Origin: Bradyrhizobium liaoningense
GTDB taxonomy: Bacteria > Pseudomonadota > Alphaproteobacteria > Rhizobiales > Xanthobacteraceae
DNA: 64,000 nt
Assembly (NCBI RefSeq): GCF_018130955.1
Contig: NZ_JAFCJM010000010.1
Location: 124,001-188,000 of the forward strand
Reading direction: 5' to 3'
The notes beneath the pieces were generated by a model. That model made no database searches and had not been told where the DNA came from. It saw only the letters and a list, made by a program, of their open reading frames with translations. A program made the position numbers and the translations under genes. Shown here in pieces: positions 34,971-43,259 of the stretch. Positions within the stretch are counted from its first letter, which is position 1, and every line of letters begins with the position of its first letter.

Positions 34971-35239
34971 TCCTTCCCCCAGAAAAAATCGATGCAACAG
35001 GGCTCACAGGCCATATTTGCAGGCATTTCGCAACCCACGGACCCGTGAGGAGGGTATTCCTTAACGAACGGCGTTAGCGAATTCACACCAAGCCTCGCCG
35101 TCAAACCCGTATTAGCCAAGCCGCCCGATCGCGGGGGCGGGCAGGGCAGCAATGCCGGCACCCGGCTTGACGAAAAACGGCGAACAATGACTGATCGAAG
35201 GATGGATCATGAGGTCGCGGGAATATTGGAGCGAAGACG

Positions 35240-36787
35240 ATGAACGGTGCGGAAAGCCTGGTGCGGACGCTTGTGGCTGGCGGCGTTGACGTCTGCTTCA
35301 CCAACCCTGGTACGTCCGAGATGCACTTTGTCGCAGCGCTCGACAAGGTCCCGGGCATGCGCTGCGTGCTCGGCCTGTTCGAGGGCGTGGTGACCGGCGC
35401 GGCTGACGGCTATTTCCGCATGAAGGGCCAGCCGGCCTCGACGCTGCTGCATCTTGGGCCTGGGCTGGCCAACGGCCTTGCCAATCTGCACAACGCCAAG
35501 AAGGCCAATTCCGGCATCGTCAACATCGTCGGCCAGCACGCGACCTACCATATCGGCTACAACGCGCCGCTGACCTCCGACATCGAAGGCCTGGCACGGC
35601 CGATGTCGTCCTGGGTCCGCACCTCGCCGGACGCGAAGTCGGTCGCCGCCGACGGTGCCGCCGCGATCGCCGCCGCCAGGAGCGCCCCGCCGCAGATCGC
35701 GACCCTGATCCTGCCGGCCGACACCGCCTGGAACGAGGCCGACGGCATCGCCGAAGTGCCGGCGGAGCAGCAGCGCGCAAGCTATTCGCCGCAGGCGGTC
35801 GAGAAGGCCGCAAGAATCCTGCACGGAGACGGCGAGGGCACACTGCTCCTGATGACCGGCAGCGCGCTGAGCGAAAAGGGGCTGGCGTTCGCCGAGCGCA
35901 TCGCCGGCAAGACCGGCTGCAGCGTGATGGGCCCGACCTTCCGTCCCAAGATGGCCCGCGGCCGCGGCCGCTTCTCCATCGATCGCATCCACTACGTGAT
36001 CGAGAATGCGCTGCCAATGCTGGCGAAGTTCCGCCACATCGTGCTGGTCGAGTCCGACGATCCGGTGGCGTTCTTCGCCTATCCGAACAAGCCGAGCATG
36101 CTCAAGCCTGAGGGCTGCGAGGTGCATCGCATGACCTCCTGGGGCGAGAACTCGGTCGCGGCCCTCGAGGCGCTCGCCGGTGCCGTGAAGGCGAGCGCGA
36201 AGGACGTCAAGCCGCAGGCTCTGCAGGAGCTGGTGAAGCCGACCGGCGCGCTGACCTTCGCCTCGATCGCGCAGGCGATTGCGTGCGCCATCCCCGAGAA
36301 CGCGATCATGGTGGATGAATCGCTCACCACCGGCCGCGGCTTCTTCCCGCCGACGGCGGCGGCCGCCCCGCACGACTGGCTGCAGAACATGGGCGGTTCG
36401 ATCGGCTTCTCCACGCCGCTCTCGATCGGTGCGGCGATCGCCTGTCCGGATCGCAAGGTGATCACCATGGTCGGCGACGGCAGCGCGATGTACACGATCC
36501 AGTCGCTATGGACCCAGGCGAGAGAGAACCTCAACATCGTCACGATCGTGTTTGCCAACCGCATCTACCAGATCCTGCGCGGCGAATTCGACAATGTCGG
36601 CGCCGGCGAACCCGGCCAGCGCGCCAACGACATGCTCAGGCTCGATCGACCGACGCTGGATTTCGTGGCGATGGCGAAGGGCATGGGCGTGTCGGGCCGC
36701 GCCGTCACCAACGCGGACGATCTCAACAAGGCTCTCGCCGAGGCCGTTGCCGAGCCGGGACCGCGACTGATCGAAGTCCAGATGTGA
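35240..36787 (+). CDS. Acetolactate synthase-like ThDP enzyme
   Basis: A 515-residue thiamine-diphosphate enzyme. The cofactor-activating Glu48 is in LGLFEGVVTGAADG and the ThDP/Mg motif is GDGSAMYTIQSLW with later NRIYQIL. It is shorter than IlvB and has no regulatory subunit gene beside it, so it is more likely a catabolic decarboxylase or lyase of the same fold than the biosynthetic enzyme. It shares overall design with mdlC in this window but lacks the NPGS/LHSA residues of that enzyme (it has NPGTSEM and HLGPGLA). Confidence 0.85.
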   Translation: MNGAESLVRTLVAGGVDVCFTNPGTSEMHFVAALDKVPGMRCVLGLFEGVVTGAADGYFRMKGQPASTLLHLGPGLANGLANLHNAKKANSGIVNIVGQHATYHIGYNAPLTSDIEGLARPMSSWVRTSPDAKSVAADGAAAIAAARSAPPQIATLILPADTAWNEADGIAEVPAEQQRASYSPQAVEKAARILHGDGEGTLLLMTGSALSEKGLAFAERIAGKTGCSVMGPTFRPKMARGRGRFSIDRIHYVIENALPMLAKFRHIVLVESDDPVAFFAYPNKPSMLKPEGCEVHRMTSWGENSVAALEALAGAVKASAKDVKPQALQELVKPTGALTFASIAQAIACAIPENAIMVDESLTTGRGFFPPTAAAAPHDWLQNMGGSIGFSTPLSIGAAIACPDRKVITMVGDGSAMYTIQSLWTQARENLNIVTIVFANRIYQILRGEFDNVGAGEPGQRANDMLRLDRPTLDFVAMAKGMGVSGRAVTNADDLNKALAEAVAEPGPRLIEVQM

Positions 36788-36832
36788 GATAAACGCGCGG
36801 GCGCAAGTCGTTCATCGGGGTCGGGAGGCACG

Positions 36833-37351
36833 ATGCAGACCGAGCTGAACAAGGTGGTGGAGGCGCTCCGGGAGTTCTACGCGCACGAGACGTTCCTGTT
36901 CGAGAAGGACGTCGGCGAGCACGCGGTGACGCACCGCTTCGCCGTCTATCTCGAAAAGCAGTTCCCGGGCTGGTCGGTCGATTGCAACTACGACAGGCTC
37001 GGCGAGCGCACGCTGCACCTGCCGCACGGCACGATCATCTCCACCGACGATCATCTGGGAAAGTCGATCTATCCCGACGTCGCCGTGCATCAGCGCGAGA
37101 TCCCGAATAATCTGCTCGTGATCGAACTACGCAACGCGAGCAATCACACCTCGCTCGATCACGACCAGCACAAGCTGAGGGCGCTGACCGACCCGCACGT
37201 CTGGTTCGCCTATTGGCTCGGGGTGCTACTCGTGCTCGCCGGCAGGAATGTCACGGTGTCGGAGGTCTATGTCGGCGGCGTGCTCGATCCCGCGCTCACC
37301 GCCTGGTTCGCCGGGCGGCTGCAGGAGACCGAGCTGGGCGCACCGCAGTAG
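36833..37351 (+). CDS. Conserved hypothetical protein, possible PD-(D/E)XK nuclease-like fold
   Basis: A 172-residue soluble protein. The stretch IYPDVAVHQREIPNNLLVIE followed by LRNA resembles a PD-(D/E)XK core (PD ... IEL) but the lysine is replaced by arginine, so the resemblance is weak. GGGAGG sits five bases before the ATG. No neighbouring restriction or defence genes are seen. Function unknown. Confidence 0.7.
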   Translation: MQTELNKVVEALREFYAHETFLFEKDVGEHAVTHRFAVYLEKQFPGWSVDCNYDRLGERTLHLPHGTIISTDDHLGKSIYPDVAVHQREIPNNLLVIELRNASNHTSLDHDQHKLRALTDPHVWFAYWLGVLLVLAGRNVTVSEVYVGGVLDPALTAWFAGRLQETELGAPQ

Positions 37352-37359
37352 GTCCATAT

Positions 37360-37476
37360 CGTCATGGCCGGGCTTGTCCCGGCCATCCACGATCTGCAGT
37401 ACCAAGAACGTGGATGCCCGGGACACAGGCGAGCGGAAGCGACGCCGTCCTTCGGACGGCTATGCCCGGGCATGAT
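37360..37476. repeat. Dispersed intergenic repeat with GGCCGGGCTTGTCCCGGCC hairpin
   Basis: Contains the hairpin around GGCCGGGC-TTGT-CCCGGCC and a second, GCCCGGGACA-type arm, with GCCGTCCTTCGGACGGC between. It follows the gene ending at 37351. The type is common in Bradyrhizobium intergenic DNA. Confidence 0.75.
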
Positions 37477-37510
37477 GCACTCGTCGCGCGGCGAGGCTCG
37501 CTCGACGTTC

Positions 37511-37753
37511 TCAATAATACCGCCGCGGCTGCATGAAGGCGTAGCGCGGGTTGAGGCCGCAATAGGCGTCGGTGCCGGAGGCCGTGGCCTGGCATTGCTG
37601 ATAGGTGGTGAACAGGCAATTGCCCGGGTAGCCCCACTGGCGGCCTTGCAGACAGTAGCGATCATTGGCGCCGGTCTGGGCCTGCGCCTGCGCCGAGACA
37701 GCGACGGCGGCAAGCGCGGCGAGCGATGCCAGAAGGGGGATGGTGCGACGCAT
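37511..37753 (-). CDS. DUF3551-type small secreted protein
   Basis: An 80-residue protein with a signal peptide (MRRTIPLLASLAALAAVAVS...) and a cysteine-rich mature part (YCLQGRQWGYPGNCLFTTYQ, then CQAT and YCGLNPRY) matching DUF3551, a family abundant in Bradyrhizobium with no known function. Four cysteines could form two disulfides. The ATG at 37753 is within a wider open frame that continues to 37990 without signal-like sequence. Confidence 0.8.
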   Translation of the reverse strand: MRRTIPLLASLAALAAVAVSAQAQAQTGANDRYCLQGRQWGYPGNCLFTTYQQCQATASGTDAYCGLNPRYAFMQPRRYY

Positions 37754-37934
37754 GTTGGTCTCCTCTGGAGGGATTGACGAGGCATTGTCCGGTCGGCCGC
37801 GCGATGCTCCCGGCGGCGCGGGAGTGGCCCCAGTTGTTGCCGGCAAACCGGAACACGGTTCGAATTGTTCGCATCCTGATCCCGCATCGTGCCCCGCTAT
37901 GTGATGTCGGCCACAGTCTGCCCGCGGCGTCCGG

Positions 37935-38039
37935 TCTAAAAGCGTTTTCCAGCGAAGTGGACCCCGATTCGCGTCGCGAAAACGCGTCAAAACAAGAATC
38001 TAGAGTTTCCATTCCGATTCTATCGGAATGGAAACTCTG
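37935..38039. repeat. Dispersed intergenic repeat, family A, copy 2
   Basis: Same GCGTTTTCCAGCGAAGTGGA start as copies 1 and 3. It ends in a perfect 17-bp stem with a 3-base loop (38002-38038), longer than in the other copies. It lies in the 361-base gap between the DUF3551 gene and the Thr-rich protein; the rest of that gap holds nothing recognisable. Confidence 0.85.
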
Positions 38040-38115
38040 AGGTGGCGAGGCTTGCACGGGTTCAACGAGCGGGATTACGCTTCCGCCATTCGGATCAGGC
38101 ACTTTGGAGGTTCTG

Positions 38116-38487
38116 ATGCAAAAGTCATACTTGCTTGCTGCCGCTGCGGCGCTCACGCTCGCGTTGCAGGCTCCGTTCGCACTGGCCCAGGGCACGCCGG
38201 CCACCGGCGGCACCACAACGGCGCCGGCCGCGACGACGACCGCACCGGCGGCAACGACGACAACGCCTCCTGCCGCTACCACGACCACCGGCACGGCGCC
38301 GGCCGCAACTACAACTACCACCACCACGACGGATACGAAGAAGTCCGCCGAGAAGAAGCCCGCGAAGAAAAAGATGACGCGCCAACAGGAGATCGATCAC
38401 TCGGTCGAGACCGGCACGGTGCCGTCGCGCTACCGTTCTTCGGTGCCGAAGCAGTACCAGCAATACATTCCGTTCGATAAGCAGTAG
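38116..38487 (+). CDS. Secreted Thr/Ala/Pro-rich low-complexity protein
   Basis: A 123-residue protein: signal peptide (MQKSYLLAAAAALTLALQAP..., cleaved after ALAQ), a Thr-Ala-Pro low-complexity segment of about 45 residues with long runs of Thr, then a lysine stretch (KKSAEKKPAKKKMTRQQ) and a C-terminal piece HSVETGTVPSRYRSSVPKQY. GGAGG is five bases before the ATG. The C-terminal motif recurs in small Bradyrhizobium proteins. The Thr tract could be a glycosylated or extended spacer; function unknown. Confidence 0.72.
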   Translation: MQKSYLLAAAAALTLALQAPFALAQGTPATGGTTTAPAATTTAPAATTTTPPAATTTTGTAPAATTTTTTTTDTKKSAEKKPAKKKMTRQQEIDHSVETGTVPSRYRSSVPKQYQQYIPFDKQ

Positions 38488-38664
38488 AGGCTTGCGGAAA
38501 CGAGCGGGCCGGGCTCGCTTTGCTTCTCCGGAAGTCAGCAAAGTGACGATGGCCGATGGCCCTGCTCATGCCGCGCGCGGCAGGCTGCCCCTTGTCATCA
38601 GCCTTTGGTTGCGCTTTGATGCTCGCGCACGTGATCATCTCATTGCAGCCAAAGGTCATTGCCC

Positions 38665-39084
38665 ATGAGCGAAATCATTCAGATCGATCAGGATCACCGC
38701 GAAGTCGTCAGAGGATTGGTCAAGGACAGCTCGGTCATCTGCTCCGATACGAGCGCGCCCGATGTCTTCGTGCACATCATCACCAAGGATGACACGGCCG
38801 AACTGTTCAAAGGCGATGGCACCGTTGTCCCGAAGATGACCCGCACGCGCTTTCATGTCTTCCGGAGAAATCCAGGCAACGATCCGTTCTCCGCGACCGT
38901 TACCGTGACGGACCTGCCTGCTGCCGCAGTCGCCAGAGCAGATACGCTCGTGGCGGCGTTCAGCCTGGTCAAGCACAAGCCCGGCGCGCTGAAGGCCAAG
39001 AAGGCTGCAAAGAAGCAAGCAAAGAAGAAGGTGGCGAAGAAGGCCAAGAAGTCGGCCAAGAAGTCGGCAAAGAAACGCGGGTGA
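38665..39084 (+). CDS. Small protein with histone H1-like lysine/alanine tail
   Basis: A 139-residue protein. The first 100 residues are a compact acidic-to-neutral domain (SEIIQIDQDHREVVRGLVKD), and the last 40 are almost only Lys and Ala (KAKKAAKKQAKKKVAKKAKK repeats), like eukaryotic H1 or AlgP/Hc-type tails. Such tails bind DNA or RNA loosely. No family is recognised for the N-terminal part. The ATG at 38665 is supported by AAAGG upstream. Confidence 0.7.
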   Translation: MSEIIQIDQDHREVVRGLVKDSSVICSDTSAPDVFVHIITKDDTAELFKGDGTVVPKMTRTRFHVFRRNPGNDPFSATVTVTDLPAAAVARADTLVAAFSLVKHKPGALKAKKAAKKQAKKKVAKKAKKSAKKSAKKRG

Positions 39085-39128
39085 GGCCCGCTGCCGGGCC
39101 GGGCAGCCTCGTCACGCTCGCGCTGTGA

Positions 39129-39467
39129 CTAGACGTCTCGCAGGCGCAGCCAAATATCGTCGCTCGAAAATGTGCGCGATTCCGTCAGCATGACAATGTC
39201 GACCACCCGGAGGGAGTTGGGCGGATCGTAGATGAACTTGAGATGCGAGGGGCGGCTGGTGAAGTCCGGAGTGACTTCGAAGTCGCCCGACTCCAGCGCA
39301 AATGTCATCAGCCTTGCTGCATCACGCTCACTCACTGGAGCACGCAGCAAGGCATCGATCAGAGTCTCGAGAGTCATTCCCTCCCGGAGAAGCAGCCGCG
39401 TGCGGCTGTCGCCGTTGGCCTGTCGCAACGCATCAACAATGGTAGCAACGGCAACGGGGTCACGCAT
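39129..39467 (-). CDS. Conserved hypothetical protein
   Basis: A 112-residue soluble protein with a helical first half (VAVATIVDALRQANGDSRTR) and a mixed second half. No motif or domain recognised. It converges with the H1-like gene (45 bases apart). Amino-acid make-up and codon use look normal for the window, so it is probably a real gene. Confidence 0.6.
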   Translation of the reverse strand: MRDPVAVATIVDALRQANGDSRTRLLLREGMTLETLIDALLRAPVSERDAARLMTFALESGDFEVTPDFTSRPSHLKFIYDPPNSLRVVDIVMLTESRTFSSDDIWLRLRDV

Positions 39468-39485
39468 CTCGTCAGCGCAAACCAG

Positions 39486-39590
39486 CTAGAGCGTTTTCCA
39501 GCGAAGTGGAGACCGGTTCGCGTGAAGAAAACGCGTCAAAACAAGAGTCTAGAGCCCCGTTCCGATTCCATCGGAACGGAAAAGGCTCTA
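39486..39590. repeat. Dispersed intergenic repeat, family A, copy 3
   Basis: Same start as copies 1 and 2 (TAGAGCGTTTTCCAGCGAAG), ending in a hairpin at 39550-39590 with outer arms TAGAGCC and GGCTCTA around CCGTTCCGAT / ATCGGAACGG. It lies just upstream of the gene ending at 39129, at the edge of a gene-poor stretch. Confidence 0.85.
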
Positions 39591-40347
39591 GTGCCATGAG
39601 GATTACCGGCGGTACTCCCAACGCGACGGCTACACCACGGAATAACACATCATCGCCCATAGGTGGGAGATGCCACCAAATCGGGCCGGCGGCATGTGCA
39701 GTTTGTGCCAAATTGAATATTGCCTCAATCACAACATCAGATTGTTCTAGTGATTCGACCCGGTAATCCGGCGTTTGTCAGCGGCCAAGCGATCCCCAAG
39801 AACTCACACCCTTGAGCAACTGACGATTGGAGAGGTGCAAGGGCGCCTGGTCCCCATACCTCGCGCCCTTGTGCTGCTCGCAACGGTCGCACCGCGTCTC
39901 CGGAAGCGGTTGGACCCGTGCCTGGTGCGCGTGGGATATCGGCGGGCCGATCAGGGAATGGCGTGCGAACTTTGATTTTGCGCGCTCGACGGAGAGTTTT
40001 TGGGGCCGACGCGCCGGCTGCGCGAGCAAACGTCCGCTTGCGGGAGCCGATGATCGACATCGAGAGCCCCACGCGCTGTCGATGATGGCATCATGCCACC
40101 GATTTGCCCGACGCGTCAAGTTATTTTCGGAAAAAGCGCAGCTCTTCAGGCGGGCCATCATCGGCTACTGTGCATGGGGTTGTTTTCGATGTTTTTGGTG
40201 GGGCGGTCACCGAAGCCTCGGGGCCGGAGCGATCTCATCCCGCCTTCGTCCGTTCGCGCAAGAGCTTACGGCAGCGCCAAGCTATGCTGGGCGCCGACGA
40301 CCGTCTGGCTTCGATGATGGTCTGCAATCGGATGGTTCGAGAAGGAA
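39591..40347. other. Gene-poor stretch of about 750 bases
   Basis: No convincing gene is seen. The most protein-like frame is minus-strand 39732 leftward (GTG start; contains DDVLFRGVAVALGVPPVILM, one possible membrane span), but its C-terminus runs into the family A repeat, so it may be a remnant. The rest (39780-40347) has only short frames and weak GC-rich symmetry. It borders tRNA-Val, a place where integrations often leave residues, but no integrase or attachment duplicate is visible. Confidence 0.5.
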
Positions 40348-40422
40348 TGGTGGGCGCACAAGGGATCGAACCTTGGACCTCTCCCGTGTGAAGGGAACGC
40401 TCTCCCGCTGAGCTATGCGCCC
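40348..40422 (-). tRNA. tRNA-Val(CAC)
   Basis: The minus strand folds into a complete tRNA. The acceptor stem is GGGCGCA with its partner TGCGCCC, the D arm contains AGCTCAGCGGGAGAGC, and the anticodon stem is TTCCC/GGGAG with loop TTCACAC giving anticodon CAC (valine, codon GTG). The T arm is AAGGTTCGATCCCTT. The 3' CCA is encoded (40348-40350). Confidence 0.93.
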
Positions 40423-40600
40423 GGGACCATGATGCGGGCCGTCTCAAATCGGCCGACCGGCACATCCGTTGGAGCCCGCGATTTAGAAGTGCGGGGCAAA
40501 AGTGTCAAGTTATATGGGTGTCAAGTTTTCAGGCGGCTTGGTGCCCGAAAACCTTCAGCAGATCACGCAAATCGTCGCCGAAATCGCGATTTCGGCTCCG

Positions 40601-41902
40601 CTACGCGCCCTGCTGGCGGGCGCGGGAGGCGTGGGCCTGCAGCGCGCGGATGCGTTCGGCGAGCGTTCCGCCACCCTCTGGCAGGGCGACAGCAGCGGCC
40701 ACGCCATTGGTCGGGGCGTCGTTGGCCGGGCGCGGAGCCGGTTTTGGCGCGGCGCCGGCTTCGGTCGCCAGCAGCGCCTCGATCGGCGAGTTCGGCCCTT
40801 CGAGCTGCATCGCGAGCTTTGCCACCTCGGCGGCGATGTCGTTGATGCGCTCGCGCAGTAGCGCGTTCTCCATGCGCTCGGTCGCCCAGGAGCTTTCTGC
40901 CTGCTGCTGGATCGCGTTGATGTCCCGCTGCAGTTTTGCGCGCTCGTCGCGGGCGACGCGCAACTGCTCCTCGACCGCGGCCTTCTCGCCGCGCAGCCGC
41001 TCGAGCATCGGCGAGCCGCTGCCACCGCTCAGCGCTGCGACCTCGACGCGCAGATCCTTGACGATGCGCTCGGAGGCCTCGTTGGTCTGGCGGAGCTGGT
41101 TGTTCTCGTACTCGCGCTCGGCCAGCAGCTTGCCCTGCGTAGCCAGCCGTCCCTCGAGATCGGTGACGCGGCCGGACAGCATCTCGGCTTCCTTGACCTG
41201 CACGATGAGCTGGCGGTCGAGCTCGGTGACGCGCTGGCTCAGATTCTCGACCCGGCCGCGCGCGTCCGTGAGCTCACGTGAAGCGGTTTCCGACTCGCTG
41301 CGCTCCTGCGTCAGGCGCGCTTGCGTCGCCGCAAACTCCTTCTCGGCGTCGCCGACGCGGCTCTTCAATACGTCGATCTGCGCACGCACCGCGACGAGCT
41401 CGACCTGGCGGCTGTCCGCCATCATCGAGCGGTCGGACAATTCGGCGTTGATCTTCGCGAGCTCGTTTTGCTTGTTGCTCAGCGCCAGTTCAGCGCCGCG
41501 CAGCGCCTCGGTCTTGGTGTTGAATTCCTCTTCGGTGGCGCGGAGCTGCTCCTTCACCGCCTTCTCGCGCGCCTCGAGCGCGAAGATCGTGGCGTTCTTC
41601 TCGCCGAGCTCGATCTTCATGCGGTTGATGGCGTCGCTCTTCTTGCCGAGCTCGGCGAGCTGGCTGGTGGTCTTGTTCTTGAGCTGGTCGACGCTCATCT
41701 CGAGCCGCCGTGCCGACATGGCGAATTCGGCGCGCAGCTGGTCCTTGTCGGCCTGGATCTCCGCCATCGACAGCGGGGTCGCAGCCTCCAGCCGGCGCGT
41801 GGTCAGCCGCACCGCGCGGTTATGCACCAGCGGCACGATCGCGAGCCCGCACAGCATCGACAGCAGGAAACCGATCGCCAGGTACATGATCGGTTCGACC
41901 AT
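40601..41902 (-). CDS. Membrane-anchored coiled-coil protein
   Basis: A 433-residue protein with one N-terminal membrane helix (VEPIMYLAIGFLLSMLCGLA) and about 300 residues of continuous coiled coil (residues 45-345), rich in Glu, Arg, Leu and Ala. The C-terminal 80 residues are proline-alanine-rich. Homologues occur across Rhizobiales with no settled role; the layout suggests a cytoplasm-facing scaffold. Nearest gene is tRNA-Val on the same strand downstream. Confidence 0.75.
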   Translation of the reverse strand: MVEPIMYLAIGFLLSMLCGLAIVPLVHNRAVRLTTRRLEAATPLSMAEIQADKDQLRAEFAMSARRLEMSVDQLKNKTTSQLAELGKKSDAINRMKIELGEKNATIFALEAREKAVKEQLRATEEEFNTKTEALRGAELALSNKQNELAKINAELSDRSMMADSRQVELVAVRAQIDVLKSRVGDAEKEFAATQARLTQERSESETASRELTDARGRVENLSQRVTELDRQLIVQVKEAEMLSGRVTDLEGRLATQGKLLAEREYENNQLRQTNEASERIVKDLRVEVAALSGGSGSPMLERLRGEKAAVEEQLRVARDERAKLQRDINAIQQQAESSWATERMENALLRERINDIAAEVAKLAMQLEGPNSPIEALLATEAGAAPKPAPRPANDAPTNGVAAAVALPEGGGTLAERIRALQAHASRARQQGA

Positions 41903-42043
41903 GGGGCAGAACTCCCGAAAACAAGGAAAAATTTACCAAAGACAATGCCATGGCGGGCCGGCCAAAAGCCAGCCCCGCCCGCCGTTAACGTGAATCCATA
42001 ACCAGAAAGAAGAGGGCCGCTCGGTTTTGGAGCCGGTCCGGCT

Positions 42044-42649
42044 CTAGAACGGGTTCCAGGTCGCCCGCGGAGTGTATTTGAGGTAGCCGATATTGGCTCC
42101 GAGCCGCAGGCCGATGCCGGAGCGAATCGGCACCAGCACGATGTTGTTGGCGGTCAGCGCCGTCATGCCGAAGCCGCCGATGATGTAGGCGGAGCCGTCG
42201 ATGCCGGCGAAGCGCTGGTAGATCGCGTTGGTGGCGGGCAGGTTGTAGACCAGCGTCATGGTGCGCGCGCCGTCGCCGCCCCAGTCGAAGCCGAGCGAGG
42301 GACCCTGCCAGTAGACGCGCAAGTCGCCGGCGTTCTTGGTGTAGAGCGTGCCTTCGCCGTAGCGCAGGCCGGCGACGAAGGCGCCGGAGCCTTCCTCGCC
42401 CAGGATATAGCCGTTCGGCAGACCCCATTGGCTGACCGCCTTCTCGATGATCGAGGCGAGGCCGCGCGAGACATTGCCGAAGAAGCGATGGCCGGCGCCG
42501 ACGAGCTCGTCCGGCCCGTAGGTGCTGGGCGTCGGGGTCCGCTGCGGCGGCGGCAGGTTCGGCGGCGGAGCCTGCTGCGCGGAAGCCGGCACGATCCAAC
42601 CCACCAGCGCGGCAAGCGCGAGTGCGGCGATGCGTGATGCGAAAGTCAT
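42044..42649 (-). CDS. eipA: DUF1134 periplasmic protein, EipA
   Basis: A 201-residue secreted protein. A signal peptide (MTFASRIAALALAALVGWIV..., cleaved after ASAQ) precedes a proline-rich linker and the DUF1134 domain (VSRGLASIIEKAVSQWG, LGFDWGGDGARTMTLVYNLP). The family was studied in Brucella as envelope integrity protein A, important for resistance to envelope stress and for virulence. GGGGTAG lies before the ATG. The 140-base gap on its downstream side holds nothing recognisable. Confidence 0.87.
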   Translation of the reverse strand: MTFASRIAALALAALVGWIVPASAQQAPPPNLPPPQRTPTPSTYGPDELVGAGHRFFGNVSRGLASIIEKAVSQWGLPNGYILGEEGSGAFVAGLRYGEGTLYTKNAGDLRVYWQGPSLGFDWGGDGARTMTLVYNLPATNAIYQRFAGIDGSAYIIGGFGMTALTANNIVLVPIRSGIGLRLGANIGYLKYTPRATWNPF

Positions 42650-42740
42650 AAAACTACCCCTGGTATCGATTTCGGACGCTTCTTTAACCTGACGCCAACA
42701 GGCGCGGCCCTAGGTTGCGCCGACTGTCCCCTCGACTCGG

Positions 42741-43259
42741 ATGTTATCCGTAGCAACTATGACGGCACAACGGCAGGAAACCAGCCCTTCGCGCCCCGGA
42801 TTCGCCTTGTTTTGCCTGCTGGCGGGCATTTGGCTGGCGATCGGGGCGGTCGCCCAGGCTGCTACCACCGAACGGATCGTCGTCAACCGCTTCTCCGGCG
42901 TTGCCATCGAGGGTTTTGACGCCGTGGCCTATTTCGTCGGCGGCGAGCCGGCGCAGGGCAGCGCCGAATATGAGGCCAATCTGTGGGGCGCGGTCTGGCG
43001 GTTCCAGAACGAGGGCAACCGGGCCTCCTTCCTCGCCCATCCTGAGGTCTACGGCCCGCAATTCGGGGGCTACGATCCCGTGGACGTCGCCCGCGGCGTC
43101 ACCATTGCCGGCAATCCCCGGTTCTTCGTGATCGCGGCCGAACGGCTCTATCTGTTCAGCCGGGAGGACAACCGCGACGCCTTCGCGGGCAATCCCGAGC
43201 GCTTCCTCTACGAGGCGAACAAGCGCTGGGCCGGGCTGCTGGAGCAGCTCAGTCAGTAG
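42741..43259 (+). CDS. YHS-domain protein, exported or anchored
   Basis: A 172-residue protein with an N-terminal hydrophobic segment (FALFCLLAGIWLAIGAVAQA) that is a signal peptide or anchor, and a YHS domain (VAIEGFDAVAYFVGG, then WRFQNEGNRASFLAHPEVYG). YHS domains bind metal or heavy-metal ions and often accompany metal transport; here the usual cysteine is absent. ATG 42741 is used; 42759 would shorten it by six residues. It overlaps the opposing cysQ stop by 11 bases. Confidence 0.8.
   Translation: MLSVATMTAQRQETSPSRPGFALFCLLAGIWLAIGAVAQAATTERIVVNRFSGVAIEGFDAVAYFVGGEPAQGSAEYEANLWGAVWRFQNEGNRASFLAHPEVYGPQFGGYDPVDVARGVTIAGNPRFFVIAAERLYLFSREDNRDAFAGNPERFLYEANKRWAGLLEQLSQ

Noticed and set aside
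38190-38335. Minisatellite or CRISPR-like repeat
   Set aside because: The repeated ACC/GCC triplets encode the Thr/Ala/Pro tract of a gene with signal peptide and ribosome site; there are no spacers.
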